DNA of 64,000 nt from Henricia sp. BOLD:AAB3569 (GCA_037783545.1 JBBELK010000030.1:1178001-1242000); one strand, 5' to 3'. Positions 52,757 through 64,000 are shown, counted from the stretch's first letter. The notes: a model not told the origin generated them from the letters alone. Made by a program: numbers and translations.

Positions 52757-53200
52757 ACAAACTCATGCAACTCATTTATAACTCGTAGGTCACTCGTACA
52801 ACTCGTAGCAAACTCGTATAGCACTGTATCACATGAGTTTGGTATAGACGAATCCGGTAACTAATTAAGGACTCTTTCCCTGCACGTCAGCCATAACTAG
52901 GGGCCATCCAGTGGCAGTGCAATGAAGTGTGCGTTCCGTGTTGTTAAATCGAACGGCGCACAACGCGCCCCCTTTGTGTACACGGGGCTTCACAAGCTTT
53001 CAACAAAAAAAAGCACAAATTGTTCTTAGTGACAACATAATGTAACAGCTAATATCATCAACACAAAACGCACAGTTCATGGCACTGGATGGCCCCCAGT
53101 TATGATAAGATTTGTACAACCGGTCTACATGTTATAGGCCCAAGAGCTCACACACGAGTTGCAAGAATCAGTAAAATTTGGCGCCAATTTCCTCGCAAAA
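52757..53200. mobile_element. Foldback-type element C, copy 2 (fragment, split)
   Basis: TTTATAACTCGTAGGTCACT, ACAACTCGTAGCAAACTCG and TATAGCACTGTATCAC match 3325-3390. After the inserted MITE A the match resumes at AAGATTTGTACAACCGGTCT, with GAGTTGCAAGAATCAGTAAA. Confidence 0.72.
52843..53104. mobile_element. MITE A, copy 3, nested in element C
   Basis: Starts TATAGACGAATCCGG with the family arms (TTGTTAAATCGAACGGCGCA, GGGCCATCCAGTGGCAGTG) and ends at GGATGGCCCCCAGTTATG without the last 45 bases of the right arm, so it is truncated there. Confidence 0.82.
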
Positions 53201-53693
53201 ATCAGCATTGGTTAATTTTTATAACCAAGTCCAAAGCATGCAGCATGATACACGACACAGGGTATGGCCTTTCCATTGTTCCCCACCATTCTCAGACAGT
53301 CCATTTTGGCAAAATGTCCCGAGGGCACAAAATTTCCCCGATGACTATTTATAAAGCACACAATATCCTCAAAGTGTGTCACCTCATCGTATACGAGTTG
53401 GCTGTTTTCATCACAATTATAATTCCAAAGCAAACAGCATCCACAAAGTGTTACCATCTTCTCAGATTAATCCCAAAAAATAAGTGCAATCCAAAAACAG
53501 CATACAGTGAGCTTTTAGTGAGCGTCATTACGATTCTAGCCTGAAAATTCATGAACATTACCAATTGCCAATATTGACTGTCTGACCATATTGCTGTGTT
53601 GACATTTTTAAATGCGAGATAGCAGTTGTGTGTGTCTCTAGTGACGATTGTAACTAACTCGACTTTGTCAAGCGAAATTACTTGGACTATAGT

Positions 53694-54305
53694 GGTGTTC
53701 CCATTGGACTATTTTTGGTTAAACTCCCGTGGTTGTGCGGGTGAGTAACAAAATTTAGTCCAATGGGGACGCACGGAGAATTAGCGTCCCTGTAAAGTTA
53801 CCGCGACCACGATGTAAAACGTACAGGGCGAGAGAGGCCGCGGAAACTTTCCGCTCAACCGCGGGAGTTTTACAGGGCCCTCGAAATGTCCAATGGGAAC
53901 AGCGCCGCCCTGTAGAACTACCGCTGCCGCTGTGTAAAATGCCAAATGGATGACGCCACTTCCTGCATCGTGCAATTCCACCACACATTGCGCGAACAAA
54001 TTCTGGTTATTATGTACGGTCGAAGTTGTTCGAAAATTAGGTTTCGTGCAGCTTGCACACAATATAATTTCCCGCCAATATGTGTATCGCATGGCATGTT
54101 GAACATCCTGTTAGGTCAAAGGTTATGTAAACCACGCCCTCAATTGACCACATATGGCCAGCCGAGTAGCTAAATTTTCCGCTCGCGTCGTGTAAAATAT
54201 ATGGTAAGTGGGAATGCACGGGAGATTTACAGGAAGGAATGTTTACAGGGAGTCTCGGAAAGTTCCCGCGAGGGCGCGGAAAAAGAAGTCCAATGGGAAC
54301 ACGCC
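53694..54305. mobile_element. Inverted-repeat element R
   Basis: Ends GGTGTTCCCATTGGACTA and AAGTCCAATGGGAACACGCC are exact inverses over 16 bases. Inner copies TTTAGTCCAATGGGGACG and GAAATGTCCAATGGGAACAG show extra terminus-like units inside, alternating with GTAAAACTCCCG-type pieces. About 610 bases, non-coding. Confidence 0.85.
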
Positions 54306-54589
54306 TTAAGGCTACTTCATCATAAGTATTGTTGTCCAAGATCTTTTAGGGGTTTACATATGGTCGACATTAACACCACGTTTACACTAGAACTTTAATA
54401 GGGAAAGATTTAGCAGTTTTATTGTGACCACAAATCTGAACACTTGTCATGTCTACATACATCTTGATTAGGGTTCAATCAGCAAAAGTCACTGGTGAAT
54501 TGTGCATCTGCGCATGTGTTGGTTGTTTTGGGGTTTGTGCTTGCACTGGATTCGTTGGTTTATATCATAATGTGCCAAATTGCCAAATC

Positions 54590-54790
54590 TGTTTTAGGAA
54601 ATAGCTTTTACACTTGGCACCCGATCCAAAAGGTGGATTGAATCAGACCCGGATCTGAAGCACCTTTTAAAATCCACCCTTTCGCATTTACACTTAGCAC
54701 CTACCCTGCTTCAGCTTTTTGGGAAATACGTGCTGGGTTCATTTCGGCAAAGCTGGGTTGAACGTAAACGGTAGAGTAATGACAAATTTC
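54590..54790. repeat. Degraded inverted motif region
   Basis: TTTTACACTTGGCACC and TTTACACTTAGCACC repeat, with GGATTGAATCAGACCCGGAT-like arms near them. It looks like another decayed member of the short-motif elements. Confidence 0.35.
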
Positions 54791-55109
54791 AAATTAGAAC
54801 TGGCAGCCTTGGTTAAGATGCTGGGCCATTGTATCACGTCATATGTCTTTTTTTTGTGCAAATTTTAGGCCTAAAAAAAAAGCGAACTTTGTTTAGCGTA
54901 AGTTAAAGTCTCCCAAAATGACGCGGTGACGCAGCTTTTAAAAAAAATTGTTTAAAGTGGATTCCAAGCAATAAGGTCAAGTTGACAAACAAAAATAAAA
55001 AAAAGAGCAGGGTTGAAAGTGACACGCACTAACGATATATAGTTCCTTTTGTGTGTTTTTGAAGAAACAAAAGCTTTGAGGCTAAACAGATTTATTTTTT
55101 TTGCCTTAC

Positions 55110-55179
55110 CAAAAAAGAAAGCACTGATACCCTCGTTTTCGGCAATTTTAAATTCTTCTACAAACGCAATTTTAAACAT
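55110..55179 (-). CDS. NR1H: Candidate 5' coding exon of the nuclear receptor
   Basis: An ATG at 55179-55177 opens 23 codons (MFKIAFVEEFKIAENEGISA, then Phe residues) and ends at TTTG|GTAAGG in phase 1. That is exactly the phase needed by the exon starting at 49549: G+AT gives Asp, reading on into [11 protein letters not shown]. The acidic-amphipathic stretch would suit an N-terminal activation region. Against it: the donor lies in a T-rich run, homology is not visible and the intron would be 5.6 kb. Kept as a proposal only. Confidence 0.35.
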
Positions 55180-55249
55180 GGCCTCAACTTCAACCACAAA
55201 GTCAGTTCTCAAATTATCTGCTATTTTTAAAACCTAAATTTTCACCCAC

Positions 55250-56700
55250 AAATAAAACCTTGGCGTAACACAATACTGTTTGGGGTTTGGGAAATGATAC
55301 ATTTCTTGTAATTTATAATTCTCACTCACCAAACCACGTTTTGTTAGTAGACTGCATATTCCACATGACGACAGCTGTACAATGTCTTGGCGTTATTACA
55401 CTTGTCAGTTGCTACAATTCATAATCCATAATTTGAACGAGAGATGCAAAACACATCCCGAAGCTGGGCGGACAACATGTAACTATCCGGCTGCTATTAC
55501 TGCAGCGAGATGGATTAGTTCGGGATAGACCTAGGACATCACTTGTCATCCGCAATATGCATTTAATTCATGCAGACAAAATGCCCACACACACACACTG
55601 TCATCCAATCCAGTAATTTGTGACAAGGTTTCCACTTTCCACCGTGTCGATAAAATTTGACGGATGGGAAAGATCAATGTTTCTGTCTTCCGCACACGGA
55701 TTGAAGGGCAGAGACGTGTTTGCTCTAATAAAAAAACCTGCACTGTTTTCGGCTCTTGATTATGAGAATGACAATTCTCACTCCAAGGTTGATGCTAATG
55801 GGGGTCTTCGTTAGAAATGAATTGCGTTCAAGATTGCCGACAAATGAGTTTTTCTTACGAGGCGGACCCGTAACGGACTTTCAAATCTCCATATTCATTC
55901 GACATTTGCTCCTAGCCGGCGAGGATCTCCAGTTGGAAGTCAACCTTGAAAAGAGGATTTGCTGACAAGAAATTTTTCTCCAAGTGTTATTCAGAATATT
56001 ATACATTTCAGAGAAGAGTACAGTTTATGCACAGCCAGTGAAGGAATGGTAATGTTTGTCAACGTTATATGTATGTGAGGGATGCAGAATGACGGAGTAC
56101 TACATTCTTTAAACAACTTTTTACTTCCAAGAAAATCATCAAATCACTCATGCCAAATGAGCATCCCGGGAACCAAACATTCTTAGCCACTTTATGATGT
56201 GGAGTGGTGTTGCAACATACATCATACTAGCAAAGATTGATCTTACATGTACATTGGAGTTAATCAAGCAATTGTACACATTTCACCATGATTTCACTCA
56301 ATGAAGTTTAAACATCAGGGGAATACTACTAACAAGCGTACACGCTGCAGTTTTGCTTTATGCAAAGCAATCTATTCGTCAAAAGCAGTATTCTTTTCCT
56401 CAATCAAATGAAGTGATTTAAATTTTTGTTGCAAAAGAGCTGTGCGTACATATACATATCATGTTTCTGTCTTCGTCAAATCTTTACTGACTATTTCCAA
56501 GTCAGGTCAAGCGAAAAGTTGACGATGTTGTTACTATCCTTTTCAGGTTTGTTCCAACATTACTAGCAGGTTTACATGTAACCAATTGGTCTATCACCAC
56601 CACACAGCCATAAAAAACATGGATCCACTTAGCAAAAACTGGATTTCCAAGTTTCCTCTAACTGTAAACAGCCAAGACAGTGGCCTCAATTTAGTCAAGA
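55250..56700. other. Possible promoter region of the receptor, nothing defined
   Basis: Non-coding by appearance. A CA microsatellite lies at about 55588-55602. No TATA box or CpG island can be supported. Confidence 0.4.
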
Positions 56701-56709
56701 GATCCCCTT

Positions 56710-57241
56710 TTAAAGGCCCAGTGGATCATTTGCAATGACCCCAAAAAGTAATCGACGAGTTTACAGGGGAAAAGTTCTGAAAGTAAAGATTGAATTAGTA
56801 GCAACTATCCAATGAAAGGTTTTCGCTCAAAATGATATAATTTTACAAGAAAATAATCCGTAAAGATGAAATTATTTAGATCGTTTGCAAACGATTTACT
56901 TATTTTTGGTTCGCATCTACCCGGTCCAAAATGCATGGGCGCTGTGTACTCCGTGTGCGTGTTCCAACGCGACGCATTTTTATGGATCGCGCGCACACGC
57001 AGTATGTGCGCCACAGAGTGCATGACGCAAGCCACATAGTACCCGATCAACTGAGAACGAATATTTGAAACACCCCGCCAAGACCAGGAAAATGCATATG
57101 GATTTTCATGGTTATTTTAAACGTGGTACATTTGACAAAGCTGAAATTTCTTCGGATGAGTTTGTTGATGTCTTTCTTTTGATTTATAATGGTTTTATTC
57201 GCAGAATCACTCAAAAACAGATCATCTACAGGGCCTTTAAA
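56710..57241. mobile_element. Element J, copy 2
   Basis: Opposite-orientation copy of 13451-13986. Ends TTTAAAGGCCCAGTGGATCA and GATCATCTACAGGGCCTTTAA; shares ATCGTTTGCAAACGATTTAC and AGTATGTGCGCCACAGAGTG. Confidence 0.88.
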
Positions 57242-57249
57242 GGCATGGC

Positions 57250-57925
57250 TGCCTGTTGGAAAATAATTGTGCTCCTTGCCTTTGGAGGCCATAGGAATTA
57301 CCCATTGTCTGGAAGTAATCTGGGAGAACAATCCAGATTTATTTTAGGTACCACTTGGAGGCAAGGTCCAACCCCCTCTTGTGTCAAACAATCCAAAGCC
57401 TCATGATTCCTTTTATCCTTCTATCACAGTGCGAGTCTGGATCGCCAATCGATAAGCCACAATTAGTGACCCAGACTGAGCACTTGTCTTAATCACACTA
57501 TTAGGAGACAGTCTTGGGATTTTAGCTTGGACAAGAGTGTTTTACAAGAGGTTGGACCCAAGGATTTTATTTTGTTGCTATCTCCAGGAGGGCGATCTGC
57601 TCTTATGAAAGGTTACGGATTCAATTTGGGATAATTACGCATTAATTACTGCAGTTTGAATGTGTATATAAAAGGAGGCTGTGGGGTTTTTTCAATTGAT
57701 GGCCACACATGAAAAAGATTAGGTTTCTCATCTGGGAATCCAATAGGATATTTCTGTAGAGGGAAACAATTTCATTTTGTTTTCTAAAACCTGTGTACAA
57801 TTTAAGACTACATTGTGGCTTTAAAGATTTGTCTTTTCAGATAAATTAAATGTATAGCAAATAATAATACGAAAGTAATGAATTAACGTAGACATTGGCT
57901 TCTGGTGAAAATCTTGTCTGGGCTT
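57250..57925. other. Stretch without supported features
   Basis: A weak inverted pair (CCAACCCCCTCTTGTG at 57369 and CAAGAGGTTGGACCC at 57546) suggests another decayed foldback. Otherwise nothing. Confidence 0.4.
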
Positions 57926-57931
57926 GGGCGC

Positions 57932-58014
57932 ACTGAGCAGCGCCCTCAAACGGCAAACACTGACCAACCCATTAAGTGAATCCCTGTTTGCCGCATGAGG
58001 GCGCTGTTTAAAAC
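57932..58014. repeat. Short hairpin repeat
   Basis: GCAGCGCCCTCAAACGGCAAAC faces GTTTGCCGCATGAGGGCGCTG across about 40 bases. Probably a small MITE; the AGGGCGCTG word is frequent in this window. Confidence 0.7.
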
Positions 58015-58423
58015 AAATGCATGCAGCTGTCATGGCCATGATCGGCTGCAGATTGGGTCGATGTGATAAATATGCGCGATAAGTGAACGATATTGACACC
58101 AGCAGCCAGCGAATCATGTTTTGCGACTTTACACCTAATTTTGAAATGATTCGGTCGTACTTCTTAAGTGGGTTTAGAGGGGAAAATTAGTTTGGTTCGG
58201 GCGGTAAATTTTTGTCCCGGTGCTAATGGTACCTCTGATGATTTCGTCTGCAAAACAGGTAGTGGAAAACCCTGCCTTTCTACAGAAGTTGGATGTCGCA
58301 GTCTCGGCTAGTGATTATTGCTAGAATTTGGATGCAGCCTCACAAATATTCAAGTACCGTCCAAAATTTCCATTGTATTTTTGTAGTTTAATGAGTCTGG
58401 ATTCACCACAGATTAAGGGAATA

Positions 58424-58740
58424 AAAGTGGGTTTGGCCAGTCTTAAACATACGTTTAAAACCGGCTAGGGGCTGGACGAGTGATTTTCACTTGTTCAGGC
58501 CCCTTGCCGGTTTTAAATGTATTATTTAAGACTGGCCAAACCCACTTTTATTCCCATTCATACCTTTTTGTGTAAATACTTTGCACATCTTGCTTGCGGG
58601 CGTGTGTGCACTTTCTGTGTGCGTGTGCATGTTCCATACGCGCCTACTAGGGCGCGGGCACAAACGCAGGCCAGGCAAGAAAGACTGGCCATGTGACGTG
58701 CTCTCAGCCAATAGGGATGCGTAAACTGTTTAAGTTATTC
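58424..58740. mobile_element. Element K, copy 2, with a terminal hairpin
   Basis: GAATAAAAGTGGGTTTGGCC / GGCCAAACCCACTTTTATTC and TTAAACATACGTTTAAAACC form a palindrome at 58418-58554. The shared K sequence follows (TTTCTGTGTGCGTGTGCATG, GGCGCGGGCACA, TCTCAGCCAATAGGG). Confidence 0.75.
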
Positions 58741-59194
58741 ATGAATAATTGATTAATCCCTAAGCATGTCCAAATAAATCTTACAAGCACAACCTCGTTA
58801 GCTGTTTTCTGAGCCATATGCCGCTTTAAAACTGAAATCAATAAACCTAAGGACAACTACCAGATTCTCAGGATACTATCTGCATAGAACATGTGACATT
58901 TTGATACATAGATAATCCAATGAAAAGGACAGGATTTCACATTTCATCAAACAGATTACGTTCTATGGCTTTTCAGACAAGTCAAACATTTTGCCAACTC
59001 TGTGGAATGGAAAGATCTTGTCTGTGACAATGTCACATGTTGAGTTTTGCTTTTTTTTTTAATGGTGTGGATTGCGAGTTGCTTGATTTAGCACAACATT
59101 TTAAAAGGCATTTGGCTTGCTTTTCATATATCTGATGTAATAGCCATGCTGTGAAGATTATTGACGAGCCATACATGTATCATAGGCACACACC

Positions 59195-59770
59195 ATAAAA
59201 GAGCCCATGATAAGGGATTTGTTATCAAAGAAATATATGCAATTAAACTACTCTACTCTGTTACAGTAATAAAAATCCTATTTGGAGCTTGTTTGGGGGT
59301 TAAAACAAAGGTTTTTAGCTTTTATGCTTATGTAATATGCATATTCATGAGCAAGGTTGTGATGTCACAAGAGGCAAACACAGGAAAATCACATTCAACT
59401 ATGCACGCAAGATTCTACTTTTTTTCCTCAAACTTGCTGAAACTTTTGTAATCCACAGCTGTTTTGAGTTTGTTTTACATGTTTCCTGTTGTAAGCCATG
59501 ACAAAACTAGTGGTGGAAACTGCAGCAATTTGCCACAACTCCAACTCAAAAGTCTTATGTTTTTCTTGACTTTTTTCTTGTGTCTTCCTAAAGTGATGCA
59601 CACCAAACAGAGCCCTCTTTCTGTGATATACTGCAATGAAATCTACAAAGTTGAAAAAGGCTACCTTTGATTGAGTTTCACATTAAAACGAACAATAGTA
59701 ATGTCTTGCCAAACAAGTAATCTATCATATGCAGCAAAGACTAGGCATAAAGTTGTCTAGCATGTCATGG
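59195..59770 (-). mobile_element. Element H, copy 2
   Basis: Reverse-oriented copy of 4933-5513, from AGAGCCCATGATAAGGGATT to GCATGTCATGGGC, sharing GTAAGCCATGACAAAACTAG and GCATATTCATGAGCAAGGTT. Confidence 0.8.
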
Positions 59771-59956
59771 GCTTTTCTAGGATCTGCTTCTGCCTTATGT
59801 GCGTGCATATGTTGCGTGTGCATTGTGTATCAAACACAATTGCTCTATATAGCATGATGTGGACGTACAATGTATGTTCCGAGTTGATACGCAACGCATA
59901 TGCACATGTGATCCATCTTGCAAAGTGCATCTGGGCAGAGTTGGCGCAACCAGTTA

Positions 59957-60156
59957 TAGGGCGCTTTCACATGGGGTCAAAAGGTCACGACCCTCCCATG
60001 TTTGTCCTCCAGATGGGGAGAGAACAATAGAGCTACGTGGGGAAATGCACGTGGCTGCTAGCAGAAAAGCACAGGCTTTATTGTTCTCTTCCTGATCTGG
60101 AGGACAAACACGGGAGATGTTTAGTGACCTGCGACAGCTGTGAAACCGCTCTATAG
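59957..60156. mobile_element. Inverted-repeat element of about 200 bases
   Basis: Arms TATAGGGCGCTTTCAC / GTGAAACCGCTCTATA, then TTTGTCCTCCAGATGGGGAG / CTGATCTGGAGGACAAAC and AGAACAATAGAGC / TTTATTGTTCTCT. Confidence 0.85.
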
Positions 60157-60159
60157 AAA

Positions 60160-61540
60160 TCAGTTAAAATATGAAAATACAATGAAAATTATGGGCAGTA
60201 CCTATAAATTCCAGGGGGTACACATGTACTCAGGTACTGCCAAGAATGTCCATTTATATATTTCTGCAATTTAATGGGACTGGGTCCACTGCCGATTGGT
60301 CACAAAATCTCCGCCTAGATTGTGCCACATTTCGCTAGATCAGGTTACACGTACATGCATGGAATAAGAAATGCATGGAAAGAGATGTGTGTTACATGTA
60401 TATTATAAAACTGATTTTTGCAGACTATTTTTGTGTCTGCAAAAATGGAATGATTTAATAAAATGCACACGCAATGTAGGCATAGCGGTTGAAAAAAAAA
60501 CCATACCTATGAAAAATGCCTTTCATTTTTCTGCCATTAATTACCGGTACCCTTTATAACCTGCACACAACACCACACCACACAATCCGGCTAAGTTGTG
60601 GCCATATCGAAAATCATGTTGGCAAACAGCGCATTGCTTTCAAACATTCGTGTTCAGTGCATATACCTCATGAATGTTTCCCACAGTGAACATCGACTCT
60701 AATCTCCCCAATGTTTTCTGCACTGTTCCTCTGTGAATCAATAGAGCGCTATCTTGTCAGGCAATCTCCTTTGTCTGGGGATATCAATGGGAAAGTGCAG
60801 TGGGCAGGCAATGCACCTTTGATGAGTCTTTGTGCAGGCCAAATGGGTTTCTTATTGTACTACACATGAGATGGAGATTTTGCACTTGCATTATGCTGTG
60901 TGACTGGGTTGGGTTTATGTACTTTGGTGTTCCAGCACTGTTTTATTCATTACCTTTCCTGACTTGGCTATGGCGTTTTAAAAAGAGTTTAATTGTTTGT
61001 GTTCGGGTCTGTTTTTATCTGAGCCGGTGCTGGTTTTTATTTTTTTACTATTGCAAAGGAAAAAATCTTGTAATATTCAATATTATTATATAAAAACGAA
61101 GCTGTGAGGAATAAGAGTACAGGAGTATGGTATGGATCTGCAAAGTTACGCACTGAAATCTAACAACAGCGCCCTCTTTTTGTGGAAAATGCCAGGCACT
61201 GTCCGAAACACCGCCCCGCAAACCCCCTTACCCCCAATGCAGACTTGCGGCCTTTGTCAACAACCAACTAGAAACATGTTCCTGATGTGATCGCCAATTC
61301 AACCAAAATATAGTTTTGTCGTCAACAAGGAAAAGTGATGGCTGATTAAGAAATTACATCACAAATATGACTCCAGTTAAAGTTGCATTGCCCGTGTTTC
61401 GGTGAAAGGATTAAAAAAATTAATTTACACAAGCGAACGAATTTAGAAAGCTTACGTGTCTCTGTAACGAAAAATATCAAAAACTTAAATTTCCGACGTC
61501 GGGAATTGGAGATACAAGCCTTTTTCTTGAAACGTGCTTC
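60160..61540. other. Stretch without supported features
   Basis: No coding, RNA or repeat feature that I can support. Confidence 0.45.
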
Positions 61541-61545
61541 ACATG

Positions 61546-61618
61546 TTGTACATGTGCGCGTACGCTCATATGTACATAGTATGTGTACAATGTACACATG
61601 TACGCGCACATGTACATT
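61546..61618. repeat. Near-perfect 73-base palindrome of ACATGT/GTACGCGC units
   Basis: GTTGTACATGTGCGCGTAC on the left and GTACGCGCACATGTACA on the right flank inner TATGTACATAGTATGTGTAC. Palindromic at more than one scale. Confidence 0.85.
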
Positions 61619-61809
61619 TACGTCATAACCCTGTCGATTAAATGACCTGCCAGCCTTTTAATCATTTCTTGTTTTTAATCGACTGGCATTAATCCTTGAC
61701 GGATTTTTACGTTCTTGGTACCAAATGAAAGCTTATAACTTTTTCTATTCTAGAAAAATACCTATTTAACTTTAAAAAAAAAATTGTACGCCCAAATCGG
61801 CCCAAACAC

Positions 61810-61965
61810 GGGCAGTGCAACTTTAAGGTCACAAAAACAAGCTTTGAGAAAAATCACTGAATCAACTTGGGAGGAAAGTGTTTTTGTGAATCTGTAGTTT
61901 ACAGTGCGTTGTTTCACACCAAATTCCTTCTGTGCCGCCTTTTCTCACAGCGACGCACGTCAAAT
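61810..61965. mobile_element. MITE B, copy 4 (partial)
   Basis: GCTTTGAGAAAAATCACTGA and CTTTTCTCACAGCGACGCACG with TTGTTTCACACCAAATTCC match the arms and centre of MITE B; the outer ends are lost. Confidence 0.65.
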
Positions 61966-61969
61966 TTGT

Positions 61970-63175
61970 TTTTGTGAACTTAACCGGAAACATGTTCCGA
62001 TGTAATTACTGAATCAGCCACTGATGACATTTCCTTGTCGACGTCCAAAACTGTTCACACTCTTGATAAGGTAGACTTCAGAAACTAGTTTCCGATGAGG
62101 CCGGACATGAATTTCTAACCCCCACTTTCTACCAAGGCATGTCGCTCCGTTTGGCTCTCAAGCCTGGCCTCTTTTTCCCGAAAGAAAACCAAAAGACATC
62201 GAGCCCTTGCCATGCCAAGGGGCGTAACCCCACCCTATTAATGCACGGCTAAAAAGACTTCATCATGGCAATCTTCGTCAGCAGGATACCCGAATTGGGA
62301 ACAACTGGGCCAACTCGGTGAAATACAGTAGCTTCCAGAGCAACGGAATTACACTGAATAGAGGCTTTGAGCCCTGGACGACTCCGGCCCTGACGATGGA
62401 CAGTCAAGACATGGAAAGATCAGGATTGATTTGAAAAAAGAGAGACGCAAAAAAAAGACATTAAAGAAAAAAAAATAAAATAGAGAACTAGAACTCTGAA
62501 TATACAGAAACTGGGACACGACCCAGAAAAAAAAAAAAAAATTGATGAAGGTTTAACCTGGGGAAAGATCTGATGTAGAGAACTATTACAGAATGTTTTC
62601 ACAAATCAGAAAAAAAGCAGGTCGGGGGAGAAACTACCGCAAAATGTACTAACAAAACTCGGACCATCATACAGTGCATCTTGTTTTGATTGAAACTTAA
62701 AACTCTTTCAGTTTAACTTTGTCGCTTGGGGGGAGGGGTAGTGTCACTTGTAAAAGTGTCACACGTAAAGTATTTTTATGTGAAATATGCACGCAAAGTG
62801 CAACTTCTTTCAAAATATTACTCCAAACATGTTATTTACCATTCAGGATATCTTGTTTTCATGGTACTCCAAATAACTTCAAATACACTAAACAAGTACA
62901 AAAATTAGTTGACTGCCAGTTCAATCTTCTTGTCCAGATTCTAAATTAATACCCAACAGGGCAGATCACAGGAGGTGGGCTTAATCCAACCCGACCCTGT
63001 ATCTAGGCCCTAAAGGGCGGCAGCCTAAACAGGTTCAATCGGGCAAAGCGTTTTACCGCGGGGCCTCTCTTTCGCATATGTCAGCGTTAAGGCCTACATT
63101 TTTCTGGACAAACTGAAAGATCACAGATGTTGAAACTGGCAAAATTCAACTCAAGCAGAGATGTTAAGAGAGAGA
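61970..63175. other. Stretch without supported features
   Basis: Short A runs at about 62448-62545 and a few open frames without support. Confidence 0.45.
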
Positions 63176-63179
63176 CAGA

Positions 63180-63500
63180 TTAGCCTTTTGCGTTTTTCGC
63201 ACGAGTAGCATCTGGTCTACTGACGTACTCTCGTTCACATGCATACTTAGTATCCACTTCACCAGACTAAATTTTTGTTGCTATATTTGGTGCACGCGGC
63301 AGGTGCGAAGTACAGAATCAATACCATGTTCACTCTAGGAGAGAATGGCATAAAGCAACCAGACTTTTGGTTGCTAGGCAATGGCGTGCACCACGTAGCA
63401 ACAACAGCGTAGTACGTGACTTTCTGAACTGCACCTTCATTTTAAAGTGAAGAATTTGGGGCGCCAGCCATTGTGGAAATGTTACACGCAAAAGGCTAAT
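63180..63500. mobile_element. Inverted-repeat element Y, copy 2
   Basis: Ends TTAGCCTTTTGCG and CGCAAAAGGCTAA; interior reversed relative to 48486 (GAGAATGGCATAAAGCAACC, CAATGGCGTGCACCACGTAG). Confidence 0.83.
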
Positions 63501-63504
63501 TTGG

Positions 63505-64000
63505 AAGAAATCACGTATAGCACAACGGACGCGTATTTAGGCTACAAGTTGTATTTTGTGACTTTGGAGTTTTCACTGAGCATCTACACATCCCACTTTT
63601 GCAGTTGACAAAAGACATTTGGACAACCGTGGAAAAAACATGTTTTTTTTCAAAACTTGAGTAAAGTTAAGAATGTCACTGTGCTTAGCAATCAGCGCAC
63701 TCTAAAAAAGATGAGATGTCAATTTGACAAATTGATTTCTAGTTGTTACAGATTCCACCAGTTTTGATTTCCGAGGGCTACCTGGCATTTCCACCACTCA
63801 ACTGGAAGAATCATCTTATTTTCTAAAGTAGTCCTAAATTTTGCTGAGAATTAAGTTAAACATCTTAAAACTACATCAGAAATGCCCGTTTGACATCCCC
63901 AGACTAAACTGTGAAAATAATCTCCGATACAAATAATCTTTGAAAAGAAATTATTTTCCTCTGAGACATGAGCACTGACTTTGTTCCCCCAAATCGGTAT
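63505..64000. other. Right edge of window, nothing supported
   Basis: AT-rich; no exon or repeat recognised before the window ends. Confidence 0.5.

Overview
The window reads as nuclear DNA of an invertebrate deuterostome, most likely an echinoderm (moderate confidence). It is AT-rich and has long introns with GT-AG borders. It carries a deuterostome-style NR1H nuclear receptor gene, an intronless class A GPCR and a very dense load of SINEs and short inverted-repeat DNA elements. There is no sign of bacterial, organellar or viral gene organisation.

Three host genes can be supported. (1) On the plus strand, a gene of unknown function spans at least 604-25865. Its exons lie at 604-844, 7841-7957 (probable), 19222-19312, 23402-23753, 24453-24594 and 25713-25865 (stop). 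Every junction is phase-compatible. The exons at 7841 and 19222 both encode a short start-Met amphipathic segment of the same pattern and share the same downstream phase, so they look like duplicated alternative first exons. (2) Inside an intron of that gene and on the same strand lies an intronless 481-residue rhodopsin-class GPCR (10941-12386). (3) On the minus strand, an NR1H nuclear receptor (LXR/FXR/EcR group) runs from 49549 (possibly 55179) down to its stop at 36814. Seven confident exons include a 30-base micro-exon, the two-finger DNA-binding domain and a ligand-binding domain ending in a canonical AF-2 helix.

Almost everything else is repeats. Five copies of one tRNA-derived SINE and three other tRNA-SINEs are present. 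A degraded Penelope-like retroelement keeps a GIY-YIG endonuclease (28250-29345), and a separate Penelope-type end fragment at 9040-9135 keeps a hammerhead-ribozyme-like core. There are about twenty families of non-autonomous inverted-repeat (MITE or foldback) elements, many present twice and many nested in one another. A striking subset is built almost entirely from one short private motif repeated in both orientations: CTCGTA at 2965-4194, CAACTGG at 30722-31445 and 43470-44168, CGACTA at 16226-17165, ACAAGTC at 29678 and 39599, GCATTGGACTT at 41826, AACCTGGGTTAA at 50480, GGCGAGTTCA at 26525, and GGGCGAAGTGG at 84 and 9540. Another palindromic element (46000-46242) carries a tRNA-like sequence at its apex.

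Layout: 1-10900 repeats around the 5' exons of the plus gene; 10941-12386 GPCR; 12480-23300 intronic repeats plus an alternative first exon; 23402-25865 3' exons of the plus gene; 26500-36700 intergenic repeats; 36814-49549 nuclear receptor; 49550-64000 upstream or first-intron DNA of the receptor, repeat-rich. The plus gene and the receptor converge, with about 11 kb between their stop codons.
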